NCBI RefSeq assembly: GCF_023101685.1
Contig: NZ_CP082164.1
Coordinates: 2,728,001 to 2,792,000, forward strand
Length of the DNA: 64,000 nucleotides
DNA from: Bradyrhizobium sp. 186
GTDB taxonomy: Bacteria; Pseudomonadota; Alphaproteobacteria; Rhizobiales; Xanthobacteraceae
Direction: 5' to 3'
Shown: in pieces, positions 1-8,173 of the stretch
How the letters are laid out: every line of letters starts with the position of its first letter
Position numbering within the stretch: position 1 is the first letter of the stretch
Program-made: the position numbers and the translations under genes
Notes under the pieces: generated by a model
The model's database searches: none
The model's input: the letters and a program-made list of their open reading frames with translations, nothing else
What the model was told of the DNA's origin: nothing

Positions 1-114
1 GCCGACCAGCGGTTCTTTATGCGGAGGCGCAAGTTTGGCCGGAATGTCCTGAGCGATCGCGGAAGCCGCCAAAAGCGGAAGAGCCGCGAAGGTGAATAGC
101 AAGCGGGTGAGCAT
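1..114 (-). CDS. Exported protein of unknown function, N-terminal part only
   Basis: Runs off the left edge of the window, so only the first 38 residues are visible. They form a typical Sec signal peptide: positive start (MLTRLL), a hydrophobic core of Phe, Ala and Leu, and a probable signal peptidase site after ASAIA before QDIPAK. An AAGGA ribosome site lies about 7 bases before the ATG. The mature part begins with a Pro/Lys-rich stretch that does not identify a family. Function cannot be assigned from what is present. Confidence 0.6.
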   Translation of the reverse strand, partial: MLTRLLFTFAALPLLAASAIAQDIPAKLAPPHKEPLVG

Positions 115-278
115 GGAGTGGTCCTTATTACAAATGCAAAGTGTCCGATCATATGGGGCTGAGACATCATCGCCACCGATCCTGTTTGCGTTGACGACGA
201 TGGCCGTTCGCCTGAAGACGAGGGCTAACCACCAATTGGCGCCGTCTGCCTACGCCTGGATCGGACGGAAAGCTCTCA

Positions 279-1319
279 TCAGGTCAGACCGACCCATCCA
301 GCGAAGTCCGGGATGATAGTCGAGCGCATGGCCGAGATTGTTTGGAGCGATGCAGCGAGCGGCAGATCTCCGAAAGCGAGTTGGCACATGAGGTATGTCA
401 CACCTGCCTCAACGACCTGGTTCTTGAGCGATTCTCGCACCGTTGAAGGTGATCCGACCAGGCAGAAGCCGTCGTCCAGGGCTTGCTCGAACGACTTCGG
501 CAGATTCGGCGGAATCGGCAAATTACGGGTGCGCGACAGGAAGGTGAATGTCTTGAACCAGCGCGCATAGGCTGGAGCGGCCAGAGCGCGCGCCTCAACG
601 TCGGACCCGGCAATCACGACAATGCGAACCATACCAAGCAGCGGCATGACTTGCGTTGGCCGGGTTGACCAGTGGGCGCGATACGCGTCGGTAATTGCCC
701 GGATCGCGCCGCTCTTTCCGACACAAGCGATGTTGATCGAACTCTCGGCAGCCCATCGGGCCGTCTCCGGCTTCATCGCCCCGTACCACAGAGGTGGATA
801 GGGTTTCTGGATCGTTGAGAGCGCAATCGGCACGTCGCAGAAGCTGAAATGGCGACCGCTGTACGTAAGCGTATTGGTATCCATGGCCTTGAGAACGATC
901 TCGGCCGCCTCGCTGTAGCGGTCTTGCGCCTCCGCCGGCGAAACGCCGAAAAACGAAAGTTCGAGTGGAACTGCGCCGCGGCCAATGCCAAGATCGAGTC
1001 TGCCCCCACTCAGCTGATCCAACATGCAGATTTCCTCGAAAGCGCGCAGCGGGTGATAAAGATTCAACAACATCACCAATGGTCCGAGTCTCATTTTTCT
1101 GGTGCGTTGCGCCACGGCGGACAAGAACAAATTGGGTGAAGCCGCCAGACCGTGTGGCGTGCCGTGATGTTCAGCGACGTGATAAGCGCGGAAGCCAGCT
1201 TCATCGCAAGCCGCGGCGATTTCTAATCGATCGTTGTACTGCTCGCGAAGGCTTCCACCCGCGTGATCCAAATGATCAAAAATCCCAAAGCTGAGGGCCG
1301 GCACAGCTTCACAATTCAT
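279..1319 (-). CDS. LLM class flavin-dependent oxidoreductase (luciferase-like monooxygenase)
   Basis: A 346-residue TIM-barrel monooxygenase of the bacterial luciferase superfamily; such enzymes use reduced FMN and O2 to oxidise small organic substrates. Recognisable parts are the N-terminal FGIFDHLDHAG strand, the AYHVAEHH motif near residue 55, the LGPLVMLLNLYHPLRAFEE segment near residue 95 and the SGGRLDLGIGRG flavin/phosphate-binding loop near residue 115. The length is normal. The start chosen has a GAAGGGAG ribosome site about 6 bases upstream; an in-frame ATG five codons earlier lacks this spacing. The substrate is not predictable. A short reading frame ends 12 bases upstream on the same strand. 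Confidence 0.88.
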   Translation of the reverse strand: MNCEAVPALSFGIFDHLDHAGGSLREQYNDRLEIAAACDEAGFRAYHVAEHHGTPHGLAASPNLFLSAVAQRTRKMRLGPLVMLLNLYHPLRAFEEICMLDQLSGGRLDLGIGRGAVPLELSFFGVSPAEAQDRYSEAAEIVLKAMDTNTLTYSGRHFSFCDVPIALSTIQKPYPPLWYGAMKPETARWAAESSINIACVGKSGAIRAITDAYRAHWSTRPTQVMPLLGMVRIVVIAGSDVEARALAAPAYARWFKTFTFLSRTRNLPIPPNLPKSFEQALDDGFCLVGSPSTVRESLKNQVVEAGVTYLMCQLAFGDLPLAASLQTISAMRSTIIPDFAGWVGLT

Positions 1320-1330
1320 GGCCGCTCCCT

Positions 1331-1594
1331 TCAACCTAACAGCTTCGCCGCTGCTTTAGCGACGACGATCGCCAACCCGTCCGTTTTTCGAGATTTGCCC
1401 GCAAGCACCAGTTCGCGGAGGAGTAGCATTTGTTGGGTCAGCATTGCATCTCTCAAAGTTTCATAGCCCAGACGATGCCTGATCATCTTAAGCAGTAGGT
1501 CGGCAAATTCCTTGGGCAGTCGCGCACCGACCGCCGCGTTTCCTTGACGCTCGCCGTGCGTGAGTTCCGGCCAGACGGGCGCTCGCGAGTTCAT
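1331..1594 (-). CDS. Small hypothetical protein upstream of the monooxygenase
   Basis: An 87-residue frame ending 12 bases before the monooxygenase start, so it could be the first gene of a two-gene unit. The C-terminal half is predicted helical, rich in Leu and Ala, and could be the remnant of a larger protein. No motif or family was recognised. It overlaps only untranslated DNA on the other strand (the cupin start is at 1790). It may equally be a chance frame. Confidence 0.3.
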   Translation of the reverse strand: MNSRAPVWPELTHGERQGNAAVGARLPKEFADLLLKMIRHRLGYETLRDAMLTQQMLLLRELVLAGKSRKTDGLAIVVAKAAAKLLG

Positions 1595-1789
1595 GTCATC
1601 CAGTTCGTTGCCATTGGCACGTTCGTAACAGGTTCACGGGGACTTTTTCTGCACGAAGCCATTTGTCACGAGTCAGTGACCATGTTGCGCAAGGGGCCTC
1701 TTCGATCGAATTGTTCTAGGCAACGCAACGTTCCAGTCACACCGCATTCGAGTGCTTTTGGTTTCGCAACGACACAGAAGGTAAGCGCA

Positions 1790-2278
1790 ATGAATTCGAA
1801 AGAATTGTCCAAAAAGTCTTTGAGTGAACGAGAGCGCGAGTGGTCGGAGGTCACGCGCGGAGAGCGCTATATCATCCGCACAACTTCAGAAGAAGCGAAC
1901 GGTGCCTATTCGATGCTGGAGGTTGTCGCGGACCCTCGAAACGGTGTGCCCCTGCACGTTCACGATAATGAGGAGGAGCACTTCATTATTCTGGAGGGTA
2001 AGGCCCTCATCGCGAATGGAGACTGTCGAGCGGAAGCCGGTGCCGGCTCGTCCGTCACCATCAGCAGAGGCGTACCTCATGCCTGGTGCAATCCTTCCGA
2101 AGACGCTCGCCTCCGCATGCTGGTGCTCTTCACCCCCGGAGGGCTCGAAGAGCTGTTCCGAAGAAATGCTGGGACCGAACCTGCCGATATGATCGCCCTG
2201 GCCGCTAAATTCGGCACTCGGATTACGGGCCCGGCGCTGTTCGACGACCTTCACACGATATCGTCGCCGCGGCCCTGA
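1790..2278 (+). CDS. Cupin domain protein
   Basis: A 162-residue single-domain cupin. The first cupin motif reads PLHVHDNEEEHFIILEG (around residues 63-79), giving the His-x-His and Glu metal ligands. The second motif contains SRGVPHAW, with the third His. Such proteins bind Fe, Mn or Zn and act as dioxygenases, isomerases or sensors; the reaction cannot be named here. The ATG at 1790 was chosen over an upstream in-frame ATG because it follows GAAGGTAAG at good spacing and the upstream part has no cupin character. It is followed on the same strand by an amidohydrolase and a glycosyltransferase gene, possibly one pathway. Confidence 0.82.
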   Translation: MNSKELSKKSLSEREREWSEVTRGERYIIRTTSEEANGAYSMLEVVADPRNGVPLHVHDNEEEHFIILEGKALIANGDCRAEAGAGSSVTISRGVPHAWCNPSEDARLRMLVLFTPGGLEELFRRNAGTEPADMIALAAKFGTRITGPALFDDLHTISSPRP

Positions 2279-2357
2279 CGGCGATGCTAAATTCCGGTAG
2301 GGGATGCCTGGGTCGTACCTGGTCAACATGGGCATAGCAGTGCCTGAACGAGGTTAC

Positions 2358-3440
2358 ATGACAAACATATTTGGCCGTCACCAGTCTGGTACCTGCACTT
2401 ATTGCCATTCGTCGCGCCGCAGCTTCATCGGGGGCGCCGCTGCCCTTGGCGTGGCTGCTGCCTTGTTCGCGAAACCGTCAGTAGCGGCACCGATCGCGAC
2501 GTTGATCGACACCCATCACCTTTTTTTTCCACCGGCCTATCAGAAGGCGTGGCTCGAATGGGAAGAGGCACGCCAAGTGCCGCACTTTCCCTCTCAGGTG
2601 GCCTGGTCCAAAACCAAGGCGATCGAAGCGATGGACGAGGCAGGCATCCGAGCCGCGGTGTTGTCGATCGCATCGACCCCCGGGGTCTGGTTCGATCTCG
2701 ATGCCGAGAAGGCCAGCCAGATGGCCCGTGACTGCAACGATTATGCCGCCGAATGGATGCGCGAGAAACCCGGCCGCTTTGGCCTGTTCGCGACGCTGTC
2801 GATGATCGACATCGAGCGAACGCTCAAGGAAATTGAATATGCGTTCGACACTCTGAGGGCGGACGGCGTCGGCCTCCAGTCGAGTTACGGGGACAAGTGG
2901 CTGGGCGATAGCAAATACAAGCCGGTGTTCGACGAGCTCAATCGGCGCGGCGCCGTCGTATACGTTCATCCCCTCGTTGCCGACTGTTGCGGCACCCTCA
3001 GCGTCGGCACGTTTCCTGCGGTCATTGCAGTTCCACACGACACCACGCGATGCGTCACCAGCCTCCTGCTCTCGGGCGGTTTTGCACGATGGCGCGAGAT
3101 CCGGTGGCTGTTCTCACACGCCGGCGGAACAATCCCGATGATGGCCGGTCGTATCGACGCCTTCTACGGGAAACGTCCGAACTTGAAGGAGTTCGCGCCC
3201 GAGGGGATTCTTGGTGAACTGCGGCGGCTCAACTACGATACCGCCAACGCGACCAGCGCGCCGACGATCGCCGCTCTGACCAAGCTCGTGCCCGCGTCTC
3301 AAATCACCTACGGCAGTGACTATCCCTATTTCGGCCTGGGTCAGTTCGAGACCCTGGAAGACGCCGGTCTGTCCGCCGCCGAATTGGCGTCCATTGGCAG
3401 CGGGAATGCCGCCCGCCTCATTCCGCGACTTCGAAGCTGA
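2358..3440 (+). CDS. Tat-exported amidohydrolase (ACMSD-like)
   Basis: About 360 residues. The N-terminus carries a twin-arginine signal ([19 protein letters not shown], ending around SVAAP), so the enzyme is probably folded and cofactor-loaded before export to the periplasm. The mature part resembles amidohydrolase family 2, which includes aminocarboxymuconate-semialdehyde and 6-methylsalicylate decarboxylases. It has the N-terminal DTHHLFFPP segment where the metal-binding HxH motif sits, VYVHPL in the middle with a metal His, FSHAGG further on, and TYGSDYPYF near the end with the conserved Asp. A Cys pair (CTYC) sits before the twin Arg. An upstream in-frame ATG at 2304 is possible, but the Tat motif fits the start at 2358 better. 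Confidence 0.82.
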   Translation: MTNIFGRHQSGTCTYCHSSRRSFIGGAAALGVAAALFAKPSVAAPIATLIDTHHLFFPPAYQKAWLEWEEARQVPHFPSQVAWSKTKAIEAMDEAGIRAAVLSIASTPGVWFDLDAEKASQMARDCNDYAAEWMREKPGRFGLFATLSMIDIERTLKEIEYAFDTLRADGVGLQSSYGDKWLGDSKYKPVFDELNRRGAVVYVHPLVADCCGTLSVGTFPAVIAVPHDTTRCVTSLLLSGGFARWREIRWLFSHAGGTIPMMAGRIDAFYGKRPNLKEFAPEGILGELRRLNYDTANATSAPTIAALTKLVPASQITYGSDYPYFGLGQFETLEDAGLSAAELASIGSGNAARLIPRLRS

Positions 3441-3561
3441 AGCGCAAGGGCGGACGTCGTTAGGTTCGCCCACCCCAGCCCCAACTGACACACCTACGTC
3501 GGACAGAAGCCCGGCAATGCCGGATCGCGTTCTGCGCCAAGATTCACAGCAGGAGAGTCAC

Positions 3562-4887
3562 ATGAAAGTCCTCATCGTGTCGACGCCCGCGACGGGGCAT
3601 CTCAATCCGTTGCTTCCGATCGGCCGCAGCCTGATGGAAGAGCATCACGAGGTCGTGTTCTTGACCGGAAGCGCATTGCGTCAGCGCATCGAGGGCACTG
3701 GCGCAAGGTTTTTGGCCTTTCCACCGCAGGCAGATCTTGATCTTCGCGACCACCATGCGGTCGTCCCCGAGCTGAAGGAGATCGCCCCGGGGCCGGAATG
3801 GCTGCGTGTTGCCCTGGAGCGCATCTTTGTCGACACCATTCCCGCGCAGTATGCCGGGATGCGGCGGGCCCTGCGCGATGTCCCGGCAGATATCATCGTT
3901 GGCGATGACATGATGTTCGGCGTTGTCCCGATGCTGCTTAAGCCGCGCTCGGAACGACCGCCCATCGTTCTTTGCGGCACCTCGATCCTGCACTGGCGAC
4001 GCGACGACGGCGCGCCACTTTTCCTGGGCCTGCCGCCCGCGAGCAACCAAGCGCAGCGCGACGAATATGCGGCGATCGCGCGCGATTATGACCGGATCGT
4101 CAACCAGCCGATCGCGCTTCGCCTGAACAAGATCCTGAAAGAGCTTGGTGTCGGACCGTTGTCGACGGACATGTACGAATCCGTCGTGGAGCTTGCCGAT
4201 GCCTATATGCAGCTCTCGGTTCCGGGCTTCGAGTATCCGCGTGACGTTCCGGCCACGGTGCATTTCGTCGGTACGCCGCCGATCGTGCCGAACCAGGTAC
4301 CGCTGCCGTCCTGGGCGCGCGATCTGGATGGCTCGCGCAAGGTGGTCCTGGTCACCCAGGGAACGGTAGCAAATCATGATTTTGGCCTTCTGGTCCGCCC
4401 CACCCTGGCGGCACTCGCGACGGAGCCCGACCTGCTCGTCGTTGCGACGGCAGGCGGTCGTCCAGTCGATGCGATCCCGGGTCCCATTCCCGATAACGCG
4501 CGAGTGGCAAGCTATCTGCCCTTTGAATGGATTTTGCCCAAGACCGACGTCTTCGTCACCAATGGCGGCTATGGCAGCGTGAACCAGGCGTTGAGCTTCG
4601 GGATCCCGATCGTCACCGCCGGGCTGACGGAAGACAAGGCCGATGTCAACGCGCGTATTGCGTGGTCCGGTGTCGGCATCAATCTCGCCACCAACGAGCC
4701 TGCACCGCGCGCTCTTGGCGAGGCTGTCCGCACCGTTCTGGCAAAGCCTACCTTTCGCGCGCATGCGACCGCGATGGCCGCCGAGTTCGCAAGGCTCGAC
4801 ACTCGGACAGAGATGCTTCGCATCGTCAGCGAGACCGCACGGACCGGCACCTGGCTCAGGACGTGGCATAAACAGCCCGCCTGGTGA
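3562..4887 (+). CDS. UGT/MGT-type glycosyltransferase
   Basis: A 441-residue GT-B fold glycosyltransferase of family 1. The N-terminus has the acceptor-side Rossmann start (KVLIVSTPATGHLNPLLPIG) with the conserved TxGHxxP motif. The C-terminal half holds the sugar-nucleotide site: VLVTQGT, then YLPFEWILPKTDVFVTNGGYGS, ending in the donor-binding NGGxGS motif. These enzymes transfer a sugar from an NDP-sugar to small lipophilic acceptors such as macrolides, flavonoids, phenolics or sterols. The ATG follows AGGAG at 7 bases; an upstream in-frame start would add 82 residues with no family match. It lies about 120 bases after the amidohydrolase on the same strand. Confidence 0.88.
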   Translation: MKVLIVSTPATGHLNPLLPIGRSLMEEHHEVVFLTGSALRQRIEGTGARFLAFPPQADLDLRDHHAVVPELKEIAPGPEWLRVALERIFVDTIPAQYAGMRRALRDVPADIIVGDDMMFGVVPMLLKPRSERPPIVLCGTSILHWRRDDGAPLFLGLPPASNQAQRDEYAAIARDYDRIVNQPIALRLNKILKELGVGPLSTDMYESVVELADAYMQLSVPGFEYPRDVPATVHFVGTPPIVPNQVPLPSWARDLDGSRKVVLVTQGTVANHDFGLLVRPTLAALATEPDLLVVATAGGRPVDAIPGPIPDNARVASYLPFEWILPKTDVFVTNGGYGSVNQALSFGIPIVTAGLTEDKADVNARIAWSGVGINLATNEPAPRALGEAVRTVLAKPTFRAHATAMAAEFARLDTRTEMLRIVSETARTGTWLRTWHKQPAW

Positions 4888-5088
4888 AAGAGGCGATCCA
4901 GCAAATTCAAGCGCCTATTCGCGCTTGCGAAGCGTGCATTTCGGGGGAGCTCAAGATAGACGACAGCACGGTGGCTGAGAAAGGGCGCGATAGAGCGGGA
5001 CACGGTCGATGCTGCAGAGGTGGAATGGGCCAGAGGCACGCAACTTCCGATCCGGACCGCTTCGATCCACAGACACAGCGCCGCTATC

Positions 5089-5721
5089 TCACCAGCGCAG
5101 GACACGATGCCCAACGATGGCGCCAACGGCCGCCATGATGGCGCAGGCCACTGCGTACCAGATCGCGACAAAAGCCGTGCCGTCATTCCTGCATGCCAGG
5201 GTATAGGCCAAAGCCCCGATAGATCCGGAATGCATTCCAAGGACTGCTCCCGCGAAAAGGGGCTGCGTCGGCGCGGCTTTCCGCATGAAGACGAAGGTCA
5301 GGATCATATCTGGCAGCGAAAGAAAAAGAATGCGGCCCACGCAGATAGCAACGGCAGTCCTGGTTATCCCCATGATCGGAAACCCGGTTGGATCGAATAT
5401 GACACCACAAGTCAGAAGAATGACTGCTGGCAATAGGGCGCATATTGCGGTGGCGGATGCGCCGGGCGTCGCGGCGTAGAGCGCCACGACCGACGTCCCC
5501 ACCACCAGGGCGCCTGCGTAGACAACCTTGAACGCGAACGGCATGCGGACCGCCATATCGGCGAAGTCCTGGCGGATGCCGATGATCGAAAAGAGGAGAA
5601 GGAGCGCGAAGGCCAACGACGCGGCACCGGTGACCGCGAAGACGGCCTGGAGGGAAGCGCCCCGCCGCGGCGTGCCGGCCGTGCTCGCAAGGGAATGAAT
5701 GAGGTCATCGGTGCTCGTCAT
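5089..5721 (-). CDS. nrsF: NrsF-type anti-sigma factor (DUF1109), six-helix membrane protein
   Basis: A 210-residue inner-membrane protein with about six hydrophobic helices. It matches the DUF1109/NrsF family, ending in the typical ACRNDGTAFVAIWY segment. In Caulobacter NrsF holds ECF sigma factor SigF at the membrane and releases it on chromate, cadmium or oxidative stress through conserved cysteines. Cysteines are present here in AICALL, LLTCGV, AICVGR, LACRND and AVACAIM. Its start overlaps the end of the sigma gene by 17 bases, so the two are translationally coupled, as expected for a sigma/anti-sigma pair. Confidence 0.87.
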   Translation of the reverse strand: MTSTDDLIHSLASTAGTPRRGASLQAVFAVTGAASLAFALLLLFSIIGIRQDFADMAVRMPFAFKVVYAGALVVGTSVVALYAATPGASATAICALLPAVILLTCGVIFDPTGFPIMGITRTAVAICVGRILFLSLPDMILTFVFMRKAAPTQPLFAGAVLGMHSGSIGALAYTLACRNDGTAFVAIWYAVACAIMAAVGAIVGHRVLRW

Positions 5722-6313
5722 GCCCGCTCCTTGAGCGTCGTGTGTTCGTCGGAGTAGTGTCCGCAGCCTGCAGAAGACGGTTGATCGCGCGGTGTAGCGT
5801 CATCCGGACCACGCCCTCGCTGGTCGCAAGCTCCTGGGCGACGTTGCGGACGGACGCGCCTTCGACCGCAATCGCCCGGACGACCTTGCGTTGGCCAACC
5901 GGCAGCACCGCAAAGTGGCGATCCAGCTCCCATATTGAGCGATTGGTCTCGTCGGCCGGCGGGGCAACCATTTCGAGCCAACCGTCAAGAGGCAGATCGA
6001 CACGCCGCCGCGTGTCATTTCGGCGGTGGCGCACGAAATCGATGAGCTTGTAGCGAGCGATCGTGTGTAACCATGGCAGGAACGGGCGAGCCGGATCCCA
6101 GGTGTGCCGCTTGCCGTGCAGGCCTATGAGTATCTCCTGCACCAGATCTTCAGTCTCATGCGCACCGAAGCCCACGCGAATGAGACGCGGGGTAAGCGAT
6201 CGACGCAGGCCAGTCGCAACTTCCTTGAGCATGCGCTCATATACGACGGCTTCGCCGCGCCGCTCGGCGCGCATGGCCTCTGCCCAGAGCTGCTCTCGCT
6301 CTTCCACAGTCAT
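5705..6313 (-). CDS. sigF: ECF sigma factor of the SigF type
   Basis: About 202 residues, the size of an ECF sigma factor. Region 2 is clear (GAHETEDLVQEILIGLHGKR ... FLPWLHTIARYKLIDFVRHR). Region 4 follows (FAVLPVGQRKVVRAIAVEG, with the helix-turn-helix VRNVAQELATSEGVVRMTLHRAINRL). Paired with NrsF directly downstream, it is probably kept inactive at the membrane until an oxidative or metal stress signal. The start at 6313 is chosen because upstream in-frame sequence lacks family character and contains a degenerate copy of the gene's own beginning (6435-6494). Gene symbol given by analogy with Caulobacter. Confidence 0.87.
   Translation of the reverse strand: MTVEEREQLWAEAMRAERRGEAVVYERMLKEVATGLRRSLTPRLIRVGFGAHETEDLVQEILIGLHGKRHTWDPARPFLPWLHTIARYKLIDFVRHRRNDTRRRVDLPLDGWLEMVAPPADETNRSIWELDRHFAVLPVGQRKVVRAIAVEGASVRNVAQELATSEGVVRMTLHRAINRLLQAADTTPTNTRRSRSGHDEHR
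6201..6249. repeat. 49-bp direct repeat, copy inside sigF (other copy 6448-6496)
   Basis: This segment of the sigF coding region (encoding the YERMLKEVATGLRR stretch) recurs almost exactly 247 bases away at 6448-6496, with three mismatches in 49 bases by eye. The second copy sits just upstream of the gene in the same orientation, so it is a partial tandem duplication of the 5' part of the gene. Confidence 0.85.
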
Positions 6314-6434
6314 CGATTCGGCTCTCGCTGCTCTTCGCGTGAGAAATTCGGACCACAGCCCCGTGAGCCGGTCGTAAGAGCTGCATTCGTCCGAAGGACG
6401 TATCGGAGCGCATTGTGATCCTTTCAAGGAGAAG

Positions 6435-6494
6435 CGGCGCAAGCGGCCGACGCAGGGCAGTCGCAACTTCTTTGAGCATGCGCTCATATGCGAC
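6435..6494 (-). pseudogene. Remnant of a second ECF sigma factor gene (N-terminal piece)
   Basis: Read on the minus strand this encodes VAYERMLKEVATALRRPLAP, nearly the same as VVYERMLKEVATGLRRSLTP in the intact sigma factor downstream. It is neither preceded by a proper start in family context nor followed by region 2, and is read through into unrelated residues. It is best explained as a leftover of a tandem duplication or of an ancestral paralogue deleted by recombination between the repeats. Confidence 0.7.
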
Positions 6495-6552
6495 GGATGA
6501 TCCTTCCCCTTCACGATGACGTGTTTGCAAGGGGCGCGCGCTTGCCATTTTC

Positions 6553-6597
6553 ATAAGCAAGCTTATCAAAAAGATAAGCAAGCTTATCATAAGCTTA
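6553..6597. promoter_or_regulatory. Two perfect 14-bp palindromic operators plus a third part-site upstream of marR
   Basis: The sequence ATAAGC-AA-GCTTAT occurs at 6553-6566 and again at 6574-6587. Each is a perfect inverted repeat around AA, with starts exactly 21 bp apart (two helical turns). A further ATAAGCTTA follows at 6589-6597. The block lies immediately before the MarR-family gene, whose AGGAG ribosome site begins about 6601. The natural reading is an autoregulatory MarR dimer operator pair. Confidence 0.8.
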
Positions 6598-6612
6598 CGT
6601 AGGAGAAGAACC

Positions 6613-7095
6613 ATGGAGGTCGAATCCCCCACCCTTGGTTTTCTGCTGCACGAAGTCGCGCGGTTGCTCAGGAAAAGGTTTGAGCAGATTTCCCGCGAAT
6701 CCGGGTTGACGCGATCGCAATGGCAGGCACTGGCCTACCTGGCCCAGAACGAAGGCATCAACCAAAGCGGATTGGCAGAACTCCTCGACATAGAGCCGAT
6801 CACCCTTTCGCGCATCTTGGACAAGCTAGAGGCCTGCGTACTGATCGAACGACATCCGGATTCGTCCGACCGGCGGGTCCGGATCCTCCGGCTTGCTCCG
6901 GCAGCCCGGCCAAAGCTGACGCAGGCGCGCAAGCTCGGCGACATCACCCGCCGCGAGGCGTTGACTGGTCTATCCGAGGCGGACGGTTTGCGCCTGCTGG
7001 AGACCCTCAAAGTTCTGAAATTCAACCTCACCGAAGCGTGCGACTTCGGTGGAAAAACAGAAGCGAGCAAGCCATGGGTAGTACCGGCGAAGTAA
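6613..7095 (+). CDS. MarR family transcriptional regulator
   Basis: A 160-residue winged-helix regulator. The recognition region reads LTRSQWQALAYLAQNEGINQSGLAELLDIEPITLSRILDKL, followed by the wing HPDSSDRRVRILRLAP with the conserved DxRxR motif. MarR proteins are ligand-released repressors of multidrug efflux or aromatic catabolism genes. It sits behind two palindromic sites and its 3' end overlaps the EmrA-like gene by 22 bases, the usual marR-emrAB layout. A good AGGAG precedes the ATG. Because the emrA-like gene is cut short and no emrB follows on this strand, the regulator may now control only itself or distant targets. Confidence 0.9.
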   Translation: MEVESPTLGFLLHEVARLLRKRFEQISRESGLTRSQWQALAYLAQNEGINQSGLAELLDIEPITLSRILDKLEACVLIERHPDSSDRRVRILRLAPAARPKLTQARKLGDITRREALTGLSEADGLRLLETLKVLKFNLTEACDFGGKTEASKPWVVPAK

Positions 7096-8021
7096 ATCCC
7101 AAACGGCACGGTGCCGACGTCGAAAAGGCCATCCTCCATAGTGATCCACCGGGCGCTGAGGACAAGGTCTATCGTTTGACGCGCCATCCGCCGGAGGCGA
7201 GGGATGCTCCAGACACTGATGCAGCCGCCGAGCCGACAGCGAAAGAGCGGCCGGATCGTCGCAAATCGTCTGGCGAACCGCAGCACCTGCCTCCGTCGGC
7301 CGCCCCGGGAGCACCGAAAAAATCGCGAAAGCGGATTTTGATGTTTGCCCTGTTGCCGGTGGCGCTGATGGTCGGCGGCTATCTCTATGTGACGGGGGGC
7401 GCTGTCATGTCGACTGACAACGCCTACGTCCAGGCCGACATGGTCGGATTGTCCACCGACGTTTCCGGGATTGTCACCGACGTGTTCGTTCACGACAACC
7501 AGAAGGTTGCGAAGGGCGACGTGCTGTTCAAGCTGGACGACCTGCCATTCCGGCTGGCGCTGGATCGCGCTGAAGCTCAGATCGGAAACACCCGGAACGA
7601 TCTCGTCGCGCTGCAGGCCAGCTACCGCAACATGCAGAGTCAGGTCGAACAGGCCAAGACTGATGTCGATTTCAACAATGTCAACTTCAAGCGCCAGCAG
7701 CAGTTGATCACCAACGACTTCACCCCGCGGGCGACGTTTGACGCGGCCCGCAATACGCTGCAAGCATCGCAGCAGAAGCTGGCCTCGCTGGAAGCGCAAC
7801 TTGCCGGAATCGCCGCAAACCTGAATAACGATCCGGATGCGCCGATTGAGGATCATCCGCGCTACAAGGATGCGCTGGCCGCGCGCAACGAGGCCGCGCG
7901 CCAGCTTTCCCATACCGTTGTCAAAGCACCCTTCGCAGGAATCGTGACCAACGTGCCGTCGTTGCAGCCTGGCCAATATCTCGCCGCACCAGGCTACACC
8001 CGGCTTGCCGAGACGTGCTGA
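7074..8021 (+). CDS. EmrA/HlyD-type membrane fusion protein, C-terminally truncated
   Basis: A 315-residue periplasmic adaptor for a multidrug pump. It has a basic, Pro-rich cytosolic N-terminus, one membrane helix (ILMFALLPVALMVGGYLYV, about residues 85-105), then the biotinyl-lipoyl half motif (STDNAYVQADMVGLSTDVSG), a coiled-coil hairpin (EAQIGNTRN... LEAQLAGIAA) and the second lipoyl half (VVKAPFAGIVTNVPSLQPGQYL). Family members continue for about 70-80 more residues with the beta-barrel domain. Here the match stops at GQYLAA, and 11 unrelated residues lead to a stop. The expected emrB partner is absent downstream; the MFS gene that follows is convergent. Probably non-functional. Confidence 0.78.
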   Translation: MGSTGEVNPKRHGADVEKAILHSDPPGAEDKVYRLTRHPPEARDAPDTDAAAEPTAKERPDRRKSSGEPQHLPPSAAPGAPKKSRKRILMFALLPVALMVGGYLYVTGGAVMSTDNAYVQADMVGLSTDVSGIVTDVFVHDNQKVAKGDVLFKLDDLPFRLALDRAEAQIGNTRNDLVALQASYRNMQSQVEQAKTDVDFNNVNFKRQQQLITNDFTPRATFDAARNTLQASQQKLASLEAQLAGIAANLNNDPDAPIEDHPRYKDALAARNEAARQLSHTVVKAPFAGIVTNVPSLQPGQYLAAPGYTRLAETC

Positions 8022-8173
8022 TCAGACATGGGCAATAGCTGCGTAAGAGTGCAACCAATCGGATTTACTTCGGCCGGACCATGCGCACGACACCAAGTAC
8101 GCCCTCCCGGGGGGCCTTGATGCGCATGAGCCAAAATGACGGCGCCAGCGATCACATCTTATCATTTTGATAC

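Noticed and set aside
3544..4869. 441-residue open frame on the minus strand opposite the glycosyltransferase
   Set aside because: It is the antisense image of the UGT gene in high-GC DNA; composition rich in Arg, His, Gly and Asp with no domain, while the plus frame has clear GT-B motifs.
6735..7976. 413-residue minus-strand frame opposite marR/emrA
   Set aside because: Antisense shadow; no start context, no family character, and the opposite strand carries two recognisable genes.
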